Shown: one piece after another, positions 19,657 to 28,633 of the stretch | Numbering within the stretch: the stretch's first letter is position 1 | Layout of the letters: every line of letters starts with the position of its first letter | NCBI RefSeq assembly: GCF_036812735.1 | Contig: NZ_CP117523.1 | Location: 3,286,001-3,350,000, forward strand | Origin: Terrisporobacter glycolicus ATCC 14880 = DSM 1288 | Lineage (GTDB): Bacteria > Bacillota > Clostridia > Peptostreptococcales > Peptostreptococcaceae | DNA: 64,000 nt | Direction: 5' to 3' | Translations under genes and position numbers: made by a program | The notes under the pieces: generated by a model | Database searches by the model: none | The model's input: the letters and a program-made list of their open reading frames with translations, nothing else | What the model was told of the DNA's origin: nothing

Positions 19657-19999
19657 CATCCACGTATGGAGCATCTTTCCATAGTTTTTCTAAGTTATAG
19701 AATCCTCTATTTTCTTCATCAAATACGTGAACCATTACATCACCATAATCAAGTAATATCCAATTTTGAGTTTCATATCCTTCTTTTGATCTTGGTTCTA
19801 TTCCGTGCTCTGTTAAAGCATCTTGTACATTATCTGCTATTGCTTTAACTTGTCTTGTAGAACCAGCAGTTGCTATAACAAAATAATCACATAGAGAAGA
19901 TACTTTCCCTATATTTATTATTGATATATCTTGACCTAATTTATCATCAATTGCATCGTAAACAATCTTTGTCATTTGTTCAACAGTCATGTTAGTCAT
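19640..19999 (-). CDS. rsfS: Ribosomal silencing factor RsfS
   Basis: RsfS (Iojap family) binds L14 and blocks subunit joining when nutrients run short. The 119-aa protein has the family core CDYFVIATAGSTRQVKAIAD (about residues 32-51) followed by EGYETQNWILLDYGDVMVHVF. GGAG seven bases ahead supports the ATG at 19999. It is last in the nadD-yqeK-rsfS group, the usual Firmicute order. The leuS promoter starts within its 3' end. Confidence 0.94.
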   Translation of the reverse strand: MTNMTVEQMTKIVYDAIDDKLGQDISIINIGKVSSLCDYFVIATAGSTRQVKAIADNVQDALTEHGIEPRSKEGYETQNWILLDYGDVMVHVFDEENRGFYNLEKLWKDAPYVDVDTLA

Positions 20000-20140
20000 A
20001 TTCCGTCTCCTTTCAATTTTAAAGCTACCTAGTTATTATATCATAAATATTTGTATTATTACTATTATATATACAAATTTAAAAATTTGCGCCTATTATT
20101 ATACAATCTTACAATACTATTTGCTTGAAAAATAATCATT

Positions 20141-20725
20141 CTAGTTAAAAGTACCTATAATCAATTCTTCTAATATATAATTTCTAGCTTTTACAGTTCT
20201 TGGGTGTATTAACTGATTATTATCTATCACAAATTTTATAGTATTATTGAAAGATAAAATTAATGCTTCTTCTAATCTCCCACTATAAGTTAGTTCTCTT
20301 AATTCTTCTACTCTTGGAAAGTTCCTTCCCTCTTCTATTAAGTCAGCCATATATATTATTTTTTCTAAAAGAGACATGTTTTCCTTTCCTGTAGTATGAT
20401 ATTTTATTGCATTTATAATTTCTTCATCCTTAATATTAAATATATCTACTGCTACATAAGAACCTATAACACTATGAGATAGGGCTATATTGTTTACTTC
20501 CAAAGGATCTAGTTCTATATTAAACCTTTCTATACAATCTTCAATTTGTTCATCTGTAAAATATTTAGCACAATCATGAACAAGTCCAGCAATTTCGGCT
20601 TTTTCTTTGTCACACTTATATATTTCACTTAGCTTTAATGCACATTTTGATACATTTAAAGAATGTTTTAATCTTCTCTCAGGTAACATCTCTTTTAGTG
20701 TTTTTTCTATTTGTTTTATATCCAT
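20141..20725 (-). CDS. yqeK: HD-domain diadenosine tetraphosphatase YqeK
   Basis: YqeK hydrolyses Ap4A symmetrically to ADP. The HD metal-binding set is present: the first His in RRLKHSLNVSK (about residue 21), the HD pair in GLVHDCAKYF (about 50), His in ALSHSVIG (about 83) and the later IIYMADLIEEGRNF. The length of 194 aa is normal. Its start codon directly abuts the nadD stop codon, indicating translational coupling. Confidence 0.92.
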   Translation of the reverse strand: MDIKQIEKTLKEMLPERRLKHSLNVSKCALKLSEIYKCDKEKAEIAGLVHDCAKYFTDEQIEDCIERFNIELDPLEVNNIALSHSVIGSYVAVDIFNIKDEEIINAIKYHTTGKENMSLLEKIIYMADLIEEGRNFPRVEELRELTYSGRLEEALILSFNNTIKFVIDNNQLIHPRTVKARNYILEELIIGTFN

Positions 20726-21415
20726 TTACTCAACTCCAAAATTGTATAAACCCTTTTCCTTTATATATGATTCCACATTTTCAGGTATTAAGTACCTAAC
20801 TGACTTCCCTAAATTCAGTTGGTCTCTAATATATGTGGATGATATATCTAAGGAAGGTACATATACATTTATAATTTTTGCATTATATTTATTTTCTAAT
20901 TTTTCTATATAGTCTTGAGCCCTAAGCAGACTTATACCCGGCCTTGTTGCTGCTACAAATGTGGCTAATTTGAAATTTTCAGCAACATCTTTCCATGCTT
21001 CTATATCACATATGGCATCTGCTCCTGTAATAAAAAATAATTCACAAGTTGGATAAGTCTTTTTTAACTCCCTCAAAGTATCTATAGTATAAGTCTTTCC
21101 AACTTTATTAATTTCCATATCAGAAACTACAAAATTTTCATTTTTTACAGTAGCAAGTACTACCATTTCATAACGATCTTTTTTATCAGTTATATTCCAA
21201 AATTTATGAGGAGGATTACCAGAAGGTATGAAAATAACTTTATCTAAATTATATTTGCCTCTTATAAACTCCACCGTTGCTAGATGAGCATAATGTATAG
21301 GGTCAAATGTTCCTCCTAATATTCCTATTCTTAAATTATGAGCACTGTCCCTAAATTTTGCCATCTTCTCATTATTTTTCAATATAGATTCAATAACTAT
21401 ATCTTCAATCCTCAT
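20726..21415 (-). CDS. nadD: Nicotinate-nucleotide adenylyltransferase
   Basis: NadD adenylates nicotinate mononucleotide in NAD synthesis. The nucleotidyltransferase signatures are IGILGGTFDPIHYAHL (HxGH-like, about residue 32), IPSGNPPHK, FITGADAICDIEAW and the ISSTYIRDQL motif near residue 192. About 28 residues precede the usual start of the fold. The ATG at 21415 has GGAG seven bases upstream and the internal Met has no good ribosome binding site, so the extension appears real. It heads the nadD-yqeK-rsfS group. Confidence 0.94.
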   Translation of the reverse strand: MRIEDIVIESILKNNEKMAKFRDSAHNLRIGILGGTFDPIHYAHLATVEFIRGKYNLDKVIFIPSGNPPHKFWNITDKKDRYEMVVLATVKNENFVVSDMEINKVGKTYTIDTLRELKKTYPTCELFFITGADAICDIEAWKDVAENFKLATFVAATRPGISLLRAQDYIEKLENKYNAKIINVYVPSLDISSTYIRDQLNLGKSVRYLIPENVESYIKEKGLYNFGVE

Positions 21416-21651
21416 TATTATTCTCCTTTTTACTCCCTTTTTTCTATAACAATTAAGTTTATTATATAAAAACCCTTTTTTTAGTATATAATCATAAATA
21501 TATATTTTTATTAACTAAATTATCTATATTTATACTTTAATTGCAAAAATTTGTTCACTATTAATATATATAATAATTTCAATTATATAACAAGTGATTT
21601 TTAACATTTATTTAACTTTAAGCAATAAATTTAATTCAAAGGAGACAAAAT

Positions 21652-22293
21652 ATGTCTGTAATAACAAAAATTGAGGTTCAAAAGAAAAACCAAGACAGAG
21701 TAAATATTTATGTTGATGAAAAATTTTTCATGGCTATTTATAAAGAGCTAGTATTTACTTTCAATTTAAAAAAAGGTGACAACATAGAAGAAGATCATCT
21801 TAGACAAATTTTAAAAGATGAAATGTTTTTAAAAGGCAAAAATAAAGCTTTAAATATTCTATCAAAGGCTAGTCAGTCTGAGAAAAAAATTAGAGAAAAA
21901 TTGGAAAATGATTTTGAAGAAGACGTTATAGATGAAGTTCTTGATTTTTTAAAAAAATACAATTTTATCAACGATAACGAATTAGCTTCTAAAATTGTAA
22001 CTACAAATGTTAATCTAAATAAATATGGTAAAAATAAAATAAAACAAAATCTTTATAATAAAGGAATTGAAAAATCAGCCATTGATGAAGCTATTTCTGA
22101 AATTGATATAGATGCAGAGTTTAAAAATGCTCTTTATTTAGCTGAAAAAAGATATACACGAGTGAAAAATGAAGACCCTAAAAAAGCTTATGCTAAAGTT
22201 GCAAATCACCTTGCTTATAAAGGCTTTAATTATGATATAATTAAAAGCGTATTAAATAAGATTTTTAAAAATGATTACAATGACGATTATTAA
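21652..22293 (+). CDS. recX: RecX-family regulator
   Basis: RecX caps and inhibits RecA filaments. The 213-aa protein is almost all helix, with the RecX repeats recognisable: ALNILSKASQSEKKIREKL (about residue 64), DEVLDFLKKYNFINDNELA (about 90), YGKNKIKQNLYNKGI (about 124) and KVANHLAYKGFNYDIIKSVL near the end. GGAG lies upstream of the ATG. recA is not in the window. It is divergent from nadD and followed closely by a 25-codon peptide gene. Confidence 0.88.
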   Translation: MSVITKIEVQKKNQDRVNIYVDEKFFMAIYKELVFTFNLKKGDNIEEDHLRQILKDEMFLKGKNKALNILSKASQSEKKIREKLENDFEEDVIDEVLDFLKKYNFINDNELASKIVTTNVNLNKYGKNKIKQNLYNKGIEKSAIDEAISEIDIDAEFKNALYLAEKRYTRVKNEDPKKAYAKVANHLAYKGFNYDIIKSVLNKIFKNDYNDDY

Positions 22294-22328
22294 GATATAA
22301 GTATATACATTATACTTTAGGAGGTAAT

Positions 22329-22406
22329 ATGAAAACTGTTATAGCCATACTTTGTGTACTATTATCAATTTACAATATTAAACAATTATACAAGGAAGAT
22401 AGATAA
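22329..22406 (+). CDS. 25-residue hydrophobic small protein
   Basis: An ATG at 22329 follows a textbook AGGAGG by four bases and opens a 25-codon frame: hydrophobic MKTVIAILCVLLSIYNI, then a charged tail KQLYKEDR and TAA. The hydrophobic stretch would span a membrane once. It lies 35 bp after recX and is closed by its own strong terminator, whose stem begins right at the stop codon. Function unknown. The strong ribosome binding site and tight terminator make it more likely real than chance. Confidence 0.6.
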   Translation: MKTVIAILCVLLSIYNIKQLYKEDR

Positions 22407-22437
22407 AAAAGAGATTATTTTAATAATCTCTTTTTTA
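22405..22437 (+). terminator. Intrinsic terminator after recX and the small protein
   Basis: AAAAAAGAGATTATT pairs perfectly with AATAATCTCTTTTTT around a short loop, ending in T6 on the plus strand. Confidence 0.85.
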
Positions 22438-22529
22438 AATAAAATATATTTTATAAGATATTTTGTTAAGACTATAATTATAATTAGTGATTATTATTTT
22501 AAAATAAATTATACATAAGGAGAGTTCAT

Positions 22530-23450
22530 ATGATAGATTTAGTTTTGCTAGGATGTGGTGGTAATGTACCTATGCCTAATAGAAATCTTTCCTCTTTATT
22601 TATTAATTATAAAGGGAAAAAAATTTTAATAGACTGCGGCGAAGGTACTCAAGTATCTATGAGAATGAAAAATTGTGGTTTTAAAGATGTAGATTTGATT
22701 TTAATAACTCATCTCCATGGTGACCATATAATAGGTCTTATTGGTCTTTTGTCTACTATGGGCAATAGCGGTAAAACAGAAGACTTAACTATTGTTGGAC
22801 CTAAAGGAATTATAGAAACTATGAAAGCTATAAAAGTACTTGTGGAATATTTGCCTTATAAATTGATAATAATAGAAAATCCAGATAAAAGCTTCACTTT
22901 AGAAGATCATCCTACTTTTAAAGATTTAGAAATTTCTACACTAGAGCTAGATCACTCCACTGAATGTTTGGGTTATAGCTTATATTTTAAAAGAGCTCCT
23001 AAGTTTAATGCAAAAAAGGCAAAATTAAATAATGTTCCCCAACATCTGTGGAACAGGCTACAAAAATCTGATTCTGTTTTTTATGATAGAAAAATGTATA
23101 CTTCTGATATGGTTTTGGGAGATGATAGAAAAGGTATTAAAATTAGTTTTATTACTGATACGAGATTCTTACTTACTATCCCTGACTTCATTAAAAATAG
23201 TGATTTATTTGTTTGCGAAGCCATGTATGGAGATGATATGGATATTTCTAAAGCTGTAAAAAACAAACACATGACTTTTACAGAAGCTGCTAACCTAGCA
23301 GCATTAGGCAAAGTTAAACAACTACTTTTAACACATTTTAGTCCATCTTTAGAAAATCCCAATGAGTACTTAGAAAATGCCACAAGGATTTTCCCAAATA
23401 CTATAGTTGGAGAAGATAGATTGTCCTTATCTTTAAATTACGAAGATTAA
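22530..23450 (+). CDS. rnz: Ribonuclease Z
   Basis: RNase Z matures tRNA 3' ends by endonucleolytic cleavage. It is a metallo-beta-lactamase fold with the metal motif THLHGDHIIG (about residue 62), the substrate-side DHSTECLGYSL (about 141), DTRFL with the bridging Asp (about 211) and LLTHFSP (about 269). The 306-aa length is the short-form size. AAGGAG is well placed ahead of the ATG. Confidence 0.95.
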   Translation: MIDLVLLGCGGNVPMPNRNLSSLFINYKGKKILIDCGEGTQVSMRMKNCGFKDVDLILITHLHGDHIIGLIGLLSTMGNSGKTEDLTIVGPKGIIETMKAIKVLVEYLPYKLIIIENPDKSFTLEDHPTFKDLEISTLELDHSTECLGYSLYFKRAPKFNAKKAKLNNVPQHLWNRLQKSDSVFYDRKMYTSDMVLGDDRKGIKISFITDTRFLLTIPDFIKNSDLFVCEAMYGDDMDISKAVKNKHMTFTEAANLAALGKVKQLLLTHFSPSLENPNEYLENATRIFPNTIVGEDRLSLSLNYED

Positions 23451-23483
23451 AAATAGTGCTCAATATAATGAGCACTATTTTTA
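23450..23483. terminator. Bidirectional terminator between rnz and the S41 peptidase
   Basis: AAATAGTGCTCA pairs with TGAGCACTATTT around a 6-nt loop, flanked by A and T runs, between convergent genes. Confidence 0.85.
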
Positions 23484-24653
23484 TTGAATATTTTCTAATT
23501 CTAATACCTTGTTTATACAAGGATCTATTTTACGTATACCATACCTTATAGTATTATTCACCACTACATCTGGTGTAACTTTTTTTTCTTCATCACATAT
23601 ACCACTTTCTGTTAAATACATTGTGGATGACATTCTAACAATAAGACCACTATTATTTAGCTTAAAAAGTACAGGATCATATACATATCCATCTCCACCT
23701 GTTTGGGATCCTATTATAGTAGCAAATTTCTGTTCTTTACAAAATATAGCAAATGATTCTGCTCCAGAAAATACATCATCATCTACTAGTAAATATATTC
23801 TCCCTTTAAAAGGTGCTTTTGATTTTCCTTCCACAACCTCTTCATTATATTCAAAATGTGTAAACATACTAGTAGCTTCTTTTGGTGCATTACTTAGCAG
23901 AGGTAATTCATCAATATCATTAAGCTTTGCATTCCTCGCTTTTGTATAGTTTTTTATAACCTTTGAAGAATTTCTAACCAAGCGATATCCCCTACATTTA
24001 TAATTCTTATCAGAAATATTAGATACTAAGTCTATCCAATATTGATCATTACCTCCCATATTTCCTCTTATATCAATGATAAGAGATTGATAATCTTTTA
24101 TTTCCTTTATATATGAACTAATTTTTTTCATATCATCGTCAATACTTCCACTTGCCGAGTTCATTTGAGGTATATACATATATCCCACTTTATCTTTAAC
24201 TAAATCTTTTAGCTCTATATTTTTACCACTTCCCATTCCATACGCATTACTTTTTTCCTTATCATTATATAAGTGGTTTAAATCTTTATCATTAAAAAAA
24301 TCATACCATCCTAGAGGTTCATAAACATCTTTCAACATATTAAAGTACCAAGCATCAGTAATCACTTCTGTATGCCCATTATGCAACTTTCTCATTATGG
24401 AATTTAATTCATTTGCAAAATCCTCATCTGATGATGTTTTTTTAATTCTCCTTCTAAAATCCTCTTTATTTGCTAGCCAATCATCTTTATATAGTCTTTT
24501 ATTAACTTCTAAATATGGATACCCCTCTTTGACTTCATTGTATAATTGTTCAAAATCAGCTACTTTTTCTTCTAAAGTCAAAGTACTAGTATTAGAACAT
24601 CCAACTGTAGTCAAACATATTAATATAGATATTATTAATATCCTCCACTTCAT
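23481..24653 (-). CDS. S41-family peptidase lipoprotein
   Basis: A signal peptide with lipobox LTTVGC (Cys about 19) predicts a membrane-tethered lipoprotein. The C-terminal half is a tail-specific/C-terminal processing protease-like S41 domain: DIRGNMGGNDQYW (about residue 196), then FSGAESFAIFCK with the catalytic Ser (about 297) and GSQTGGDGYVYDP. There is no PDZ domain. Length is 390 aa. Substrate unknown. It follows the HTH/DUF2975 pair by 15 bp and is likely co-transcribed with it. Confidence 0.85.
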   Translation of the reverse strand: MKWRILIISILICLTTVGCSNTSTLTLEEKVADFEQLYNEVKEGYPYLEVNKRLYKDDWLANKEDFRRRIKKTSSDEDFANELNSIMRKLHNGHTEVITDAWYFNMLKDVYEPLGWYDFFNDKDLNHLYNDKEKSNAYGMGSGKNIELKDLVKDKVGYMYIPQMNSASGSIDDDMKKISSYIKEIKDYQSLIIDIRGNMGGNDQYWIDLVSNISDKNYKCRGYRLVRNSSKVIKNYTKARNAKLNDIDELPLLSNAPKEATSMFTHFEYNEEVVEGKSKAPFKGRIYLLVDDDVFSGAESFAIFCKEQKFATIIGSQTGGDGYVYDPVLFKLNNSGLIVRMSSTMYLTESGICDEEKKVTPDVVVNNTIRYGIRKIDPCINKVLELENIQ

Positions 24654-24668
24654 AGATTTTCCCCCTAA

Positions 24669-24884
24669 TTATACTTCCTCATCTTCTATATACTCAAGTA
24701 TATCCCCTGGCTGACAATCTAAAACCTTACATATCTCGTTTAGAGTTGTAAACCTAACAGCCTTAGCTCTGTTATTTTTCAGTATAGATAAATTGGCATT
24801 AGTAATATCTATTTTTTCTGCTAAATCTTTCAGAGACATCTTCCTTTTTGCCATCATCACGTCTAAGTTAACTATAATAGTCAT
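24669..24884 (-). CDS. Small XRE-type HTH regulator (YozG-like)
   Basis: A 71-aa protein that is a single Cro/C1 helix-turn-helix: KMSLKDLAEKIDITNANLSI covers helices 1-3, followed by LNEICKVLDCQPGDILEYIE. This subgroup is regularly paired with a DUF2975 membrane protein, exactly as here. The pair may sense something at the membrane, but no ligand is known. Confidence 0.88.
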   Translation of the reverse strand: MTIIVNLDVMMAKRKMSLKDLAEKIDITNANLSILKNNRAKAVRFTTLNEICKVLDCQPGDILEYIEDEEV

Positions 24885-24893
24885 AATAATCTC

Positions 24894-25376
24894 CTATACA
24901 GTATATTCATTTTCCTCTTTTATTGTAATCGCTTGATCAAAAGCATCTGCAATTACAAAACATAAAAGACCTGCTATAAAATATATAGCCATACCTGGTG
25001 TTATAAAAACGCCTGGAGCTAAGTCCAAAAATCTAAGACCACTAACTCCATTTATTATTGTAAGAATATAGTCTAATATTAAATTTACAAGTAATAAAGA
25101 CCCTATATTTTTAAATTTTTTTACATTTGATTTTACAAATATATTTACTCTTGAAGTACTTACTATATCCAATAAAAAAGCAATCATTGTTAGATAAGTT
25201 AATCCAATAATAAATACTCCAATATAAAATACTAATGTACCTGTGTCCTTACTATTATTAAAAATAAATGGAATTCCCATAAATACCGCCATTATCAATA
25301 TTAAACCCAATGCGAAGAATAACATTATTAATGAAGAACTTAATATACTTTTTGTTTTTGTTGTATTTTTTAACAT
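24894..25376 (-). CDS. DUF2975 four-helix membrane protein
   Basis: A 160-aa protein with four hydrophobic segments (about residues 14-38, 47-70, 90-112, 128-150) and a short charged C-terminus, matching DUF2975. It is encoded nine bases ahead of its HTH partner. The start is placed at the ATG at 25376, eight bases after GGAG; an upstream GTG overlaps the ribosome binding site. Function unknown; probably acts with the HTH protein. Confidence 0.8.
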   Translation of the reverse strand: MLKNTTKTKSILSSSLIMLFFALGLILIMAVFMGIPFIFNNSKDTGTLVFYIGVFIIGLTYLTMIAFLLDIVSTSRVNIFVKSNVKKFKNIGSLLLVNLILDYILTIINGVSGLRFLDLAPGVFITPGMAIYFIAGLLCFVIADAFDQAITIKEENEYTV

Positions 25377-25409
25377 AATACACACTCCCCCTTTTGTTTT
25401 TATAATATT

Positions 25410-25438
25410 ATGATAGCAGTTATAATATCGTTTTTCAA
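25410..25438 (-). promoter_or_regulatory. Promoter of the DUF2975-HTH-S41 group
   Basis: TTGAAA and TATCAT are 17 bp apart on the minus strand, about 35 bp before the start codon. Two TATAATAT repeats flank and overlap the -10, a possible site for the HTH partner. Confidence 0.6.
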
Positions 25439-25505
25439 TAAATTAATATTGTATTTTAATATATTTTTATCATAAAAGATTAATATATCAAACTTTTGAT
25501 TGCAC

Positions 25506-25539
25506 AAAAATAGAGGTAGACTAATCTACCTCTATTTTT
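25506..25539 (-). terminator. Intrinsic terminator after the potD-like gene
   Basis: AATAGAGGTAGA pairs perfectly with TCTACCTCTATT around a 4-nt loop, with T runs on both sides. Confidence 0.85.
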
Positions 25540-26602
25540 ATTGTTCATCTGATTTTATTGCAATCCATGCTTTATCATACATTTTTTTAACATCTAGCGG
25601 GAAATCTTTGTAAATTTCGCATCTATTCATTATTTCTATCGGCATATATGCATTTGGATTGTTTTTTACATTTTCTGGTTGTTCTTCTCTTGCTTCTTTA
25701 TTAGGAGTTGTATATCCTATTTCATCAGCTATTCTAAGGGCACTTTTCTTATCACTTACAAAGTTTATAAACTTTTCAGCACCTTTTACATTTTTAGCAT
25801 TTTTAGGTATACATAAACTATCAATCCAGAAGTTTGCACCTTCTTCAGGCACTACATAAACCAGATTAGGATACTCATCTTGTAAGTTTAATCCTTCTCC
25901 AGACCATATCATGTTTATATCTGTCTCTCCTGCTGGGATCATTGTCGTTCCATTATCTACACCATATAAGGGTTTAACCAATTTTCTTTGTTCTAATAGT
26001 AATTCTTTTGCTTCTTCTATTTCCTTTGGATTAGTTGAATTTAAAGAATACCCTAATTTCTTTAATGCTACACCTATTGTGTCTCTATATGTATCAAACA
26101 TAAATATTTTGTCTTTATATTTTTCATTCCATAATATGTCCCAACTTTTTACTTCTTCTTTCACTACATCTTTATTATAAATAAGTCCTACTGTTCCGAA
26201 CATATAAGGTACTGAGTATTTATTACCTGGATCTATTTCTAAGTCTAAGTATTCTTTGTCCATCTGAGAGATATTAGTTATATTATCTTTATTTATTTCC
26301 TGTATAAGCTTTTGGTCTATCATTCTTGGCATTAAAGCATCTGACACTAAAATAACATCGTATTTTCCCGCTCCACTTTTAACCTTTGAATACATAGCTT
26401 CCATATCATCAAAAGTTTCAATATTAACTCTTATATCATATTTTTTCTCAAATTCTTTTACTGTTTCATCATCTATGTTTTCACCATAGTTAAAAAAGTT
26501 TATTTCTTCAGGATACTTATCCTTTTTGTTACAACCCGTAAAAAATATGCTTACTGTTGTTAAACATATTATTAAGGTTAATATTTTAGCTATTTTTTTC
26601 AT
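25538..26602 (-). CDS. potD: Polyamine ABC transporter substrate-binding lipoprotein (PotD-like)
   Basis: A lipoprotein of 354 aa with signal peptide and lipobox FFTGC (Cys about 24). It has the PotD/PotF fold landmarks INFFNYGENIDDETVKEFEKK, VSDALMPRMI, VPYMFGTVGLIYN (about residue 129), the MIWSGEG loop (about 222) and FWIDSLCIPKNAK (about 248). It should bind spermidine or putrescine outside the cell. The potABC genes for ATPase and permeases are not in the window, so either they lie elsewhere or this protein works with another transporter. Confidence 0.85.
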   Translation of the reverse strand: MKKIAKILTLIICLTTVSIFFTGCNKKDKYPEEINFFNYGENIDDETVKEFEKKYDIRVNIETFDDMEAMYSKVKSGAGKYDVILVSDALMPRMIDQKLIQEINKDNITNISQMDKEYLDLEIDPGNKYSVPYMFGTVGLIYNKDVVKEEVKSWDILWNEKYKDKIFMFDTYRDTIGVALKKLGYSLNSTNPKEIEEAKELLLEQRKLVKPLYGVDNGTTMIPAGETDINMIWSGEGLNLQDEYPNLVYVVPEEGANFWIDSLCIPKNAKNVKGAEKFINFVSDKKSALRIADEIGYTTPNKEAREEQPENVKNNPNAYMPIEIMNRCEIYKDFPLDVKKMYDKAWIAIKSDEQ

Positions 26603-26817
26603 ATTTTAATTTCCTTTCATATTTTATTTTTAAATTTATTTATGAGTTATAATACCAAATTAAATATAACTTATTAGAATTATATTCTAAATATCATTTT
26701 ACAGTATAACATACTTTATATAAAAATTAAAATTTAAGCATTATAATGAATCTTCTATTAATTATATTTAAATAAAATAATTAATATTTACTTTTCTCAA
26801 GTCAAACAATTAGAAAT
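26603..26817. other. Non-coding stretch upstream of the potD-like gene
   Basis: AT-rich and without a gene. It presumably holds the potD promoter, but I see only weak -10-like hexamers (for example TATACT near 26700) without a convincing -35. Confidence 0.4.
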
Positions 26818-26870
26818 AAAAAAAGCCATCATAAATGACTAATTTAGTCACTTAATAATAGCTTCTTTTT
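26818..26870 (-). terminator. Terminator of the rplU-to-yhbY operon
   Basis: A long imperfect stem (AAGC..AAGTGACTAA paired with TTAGTCATTT..GGCTT) ends in T7 on the minus strand, about 40 bp behind the yhbY stop codon. Confidence 0.65.
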
Positions 26871-26909
26871 ATATGATTCTGACATTTATTTATTATAAAT
26901 TATATATCA

Positions 26910-27281
26910 TTATCTTCTTTGAGATCTTTTAGTTGGTTTTCCTTTTTTAGTCATACCTTCTTCTGCTACTTTTTTAACTGAAGCTTTTTGACCTGGGAAT
27001 AATATTTTGGGTTCTTCTACATTTTTTCTGTATAATGTAAATTTAAAACCTATAGCTTGAACAAACTCCGCTCTTAATGCTTTGCATATAGCATTAGCCG
27101 CTTCTTTTGTATCTATACCAGCAGTTTCTAATATAGTTACTTTAACTAATTCTTTCGAATCTAGCATTATATCTAATTGTTCTAAGAAACCTTCAGTTAC
27201 ACCGTCTTTTCCTATTTGAGTTATAGGCTTAAGAGTATTTGCTAAAGATCTTAAATACGCTCTTTGTCTTCCGTTTAACAT
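26910..27281 (-). CDS. yhbY: Ribosome assembly RNA-binding protein YhbY (CRM domain)
   Basis: A CRM/YhbY-domain protein that associates with the pre-50S subunit. The core LNGRQRAYLRSLANTLKPIT at the start, IGKDGVTEGFLEQLD and the RNA-binding GxxG-like region fit. At 123 aa it is about 25 residues longer than most, with a basic tail ending KKGKPTKRSQRR. It is the last gene of the rplU-prp-rpmA-obgE-yhbY group. Confidence 0.92.
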   Translation of the reverse strand: MLNGRQRAYLRSLANTLKPITQIGKDGVTEGFLEQLDIMLDSKELVKVTILETAGIDTKEAANAICKALRAEFVQAIGFKFTLYRKNVEEPKILFPGQKASVKKVAEEGMTKKGKPTKRSQRR

Positions 27282-27306
27282 ATTGTCACCTCTTTTGTAT
27301 TAAATT

Positions 27307-28584
27307 TTAGTCATAGAATTCAAATTCTATTTCGTATATCTTAACTGTATCTCCATCTTCAATACCCATTTCTCTAAGTTTGTCAAATACACCTTGACTT
27401 TCCATAGATTTTTGGAAGAATTGAATAGATTCCATATCTTCAAAGTTAACAGAGTACATAATTCTTCTAAGTGCCTTACCTGTAACAACATATACTCCAT
27501 TTTCTATTTCTACTTGTAAAGCTTCTTCTTCTTCAGAATCTAATTCAGGAACATATAGTTCTTCTTCAGATACAAGTTCTATTTCTTCAGCATCTTTCAA
27601 CACTTGAGAAACATAAGTTATTACATCATCTATACCTTCTCTTGTTGCTGCAGACATTTTGAATACTTTGTATCCTCTTTCTTCTAAAGTTGTCTTAAAC
27701 TCTTCATAAACTGATTCATCTTCAAGTATATCTATTTTATTAGCTACTACAACTTGAGGTCTTGTAGCTAGTTTTTCATTGTATAATTTAAGTTCACCGT
27801 TTATACTATCAAAGTCTTCTAAAGCATTTCTACCTTCTAGTCCTGAAATATCAACTATATGTATTAATACTTTAGTTCTTTCAACGTGTCTTAAGAAGTC
27901 ATGGCCAAGACCAATTCCTTCAGCTGCACCTTCTATAAGTCCTGGTATGTCAGCTAAAACAAAACTATCGCCAAATTTTGTTTGTACCACACCAAGATTT
28001 GGTGTTAAAGTTGTGAAGTGATAATTTGCTATCTTTGGTTTAGCTGCAGTGACAACTGATAAGAATGTAGATTTACCTACGTTAGGAAATCCTAATAGTC
28101 CTACATCAGCTATCATTTTAAGCTCTAATATAACCCATTTTTCTTCACCATCAGTTCCTGATTTTGCAAAGTTTGGAGCTTGTCTTACTGCGTTTGCAAA
28201 ATTATGGTTTCCTTTTCCGCCTCTACCACCTCTTGCAACAACAGCTTTATCTCCTTCTTTTTTTAAGTCAGCTATTATTTTATTTGTAGCTTCATCTCTG
28301 ACTATTGTTCCTGCCGGTACCTTTAGCACTAAATCTTCACCATTTTTACCAGCTTGTCTTTTTTTACTTCCATCTCCACCTGGAATGGCTACGTATTTTC
28401 TTTGGTATTTAAAGTCCATTAGTGTTCTTAAGTCGTTATCAACTTCAAATATAACACTAGCGCCTCTTCCTCCGTCTCCACCATCTGGTCCACCTGCAGG
28501 AACATATTTTTCTCTTCTAAATGATACTGCACCGTTTCCACCATTTCCAGCTTTGACAAATATCCTTGCCTTATCTATAAACAA
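27307..28584 (-). CDS. obgE: GTPase Obg
   Basis: Obg is an essential ribosome-assembly and stress GTPase. The glycine-rich N-terminal Obg fold (FVKAGNGGNGAVSFRREKY onward) covers about residues 1-158. The G domain has P-loop GFPNVGKSTFL, switch TTLTPNLGV, DIPGLIEGA and NKID. A C-terminal OCT domain follows (about 345-425). I choose the TTG at 28584 (protein MFIDKARIF, the family's canonical start), eight bases behind GGAGG. A GTG three codons upstream overlaps that site. Confidence 0.96.
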   Translation of the reverse strand: MFIDKARIFVKAGNGGNGAVSFRREKYVPAGGPDGGDGGRGASVIFEVDNDLRTLMDFKYQRKYVAIPGGDGSKKRQAGKNGEDLVLKVPAGTIVRDEATNKIIADLKKEGDKAVVARGGRGGKGNHNFANAVRQAPNFAKSGTDGEEKWVILELKMIADVGLLGFPNVGKSTFLSVVTAAKPKIANYHFTTLTPNLGVVQTKFGDSFVLADIPGLIEGAAEGIGLGHDFLRHVERTKVLIHIVDISGLEGRNALEDFDSINGELKLYNEKLATRPQVVVANKIDILEDESVYEEFKTTLEERGYKVFKMSAATREGIDDVITYVSQVLKDAEEIELVSEEELYVPELDSEEEEALQVEIENGVYVVTGKALRRIMYSVNFEDMESIQFFQKSMESQGVFDKLREMGIEDGDTVKIYEIEFEFYD

Positions 28585-28633
28585 AAGTGGCACCTCCTAT
28601 TGGAATTTGCATTTTATTCAAATTCTCATTATT

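Noticed and set aside
20000-20140. A separate promoter or gene between yqeK and rsfS
   Set aside because: A TATAAT is present but without an acceptable -35, and no frame is open; transcription from nadD-yqeK is the simpler reading.
23509-23949. A 146-codon plus-strand frame over the S41 peptidase gene
   Set aside because: Antisense shadow of a clearly coding gene; no start signals.
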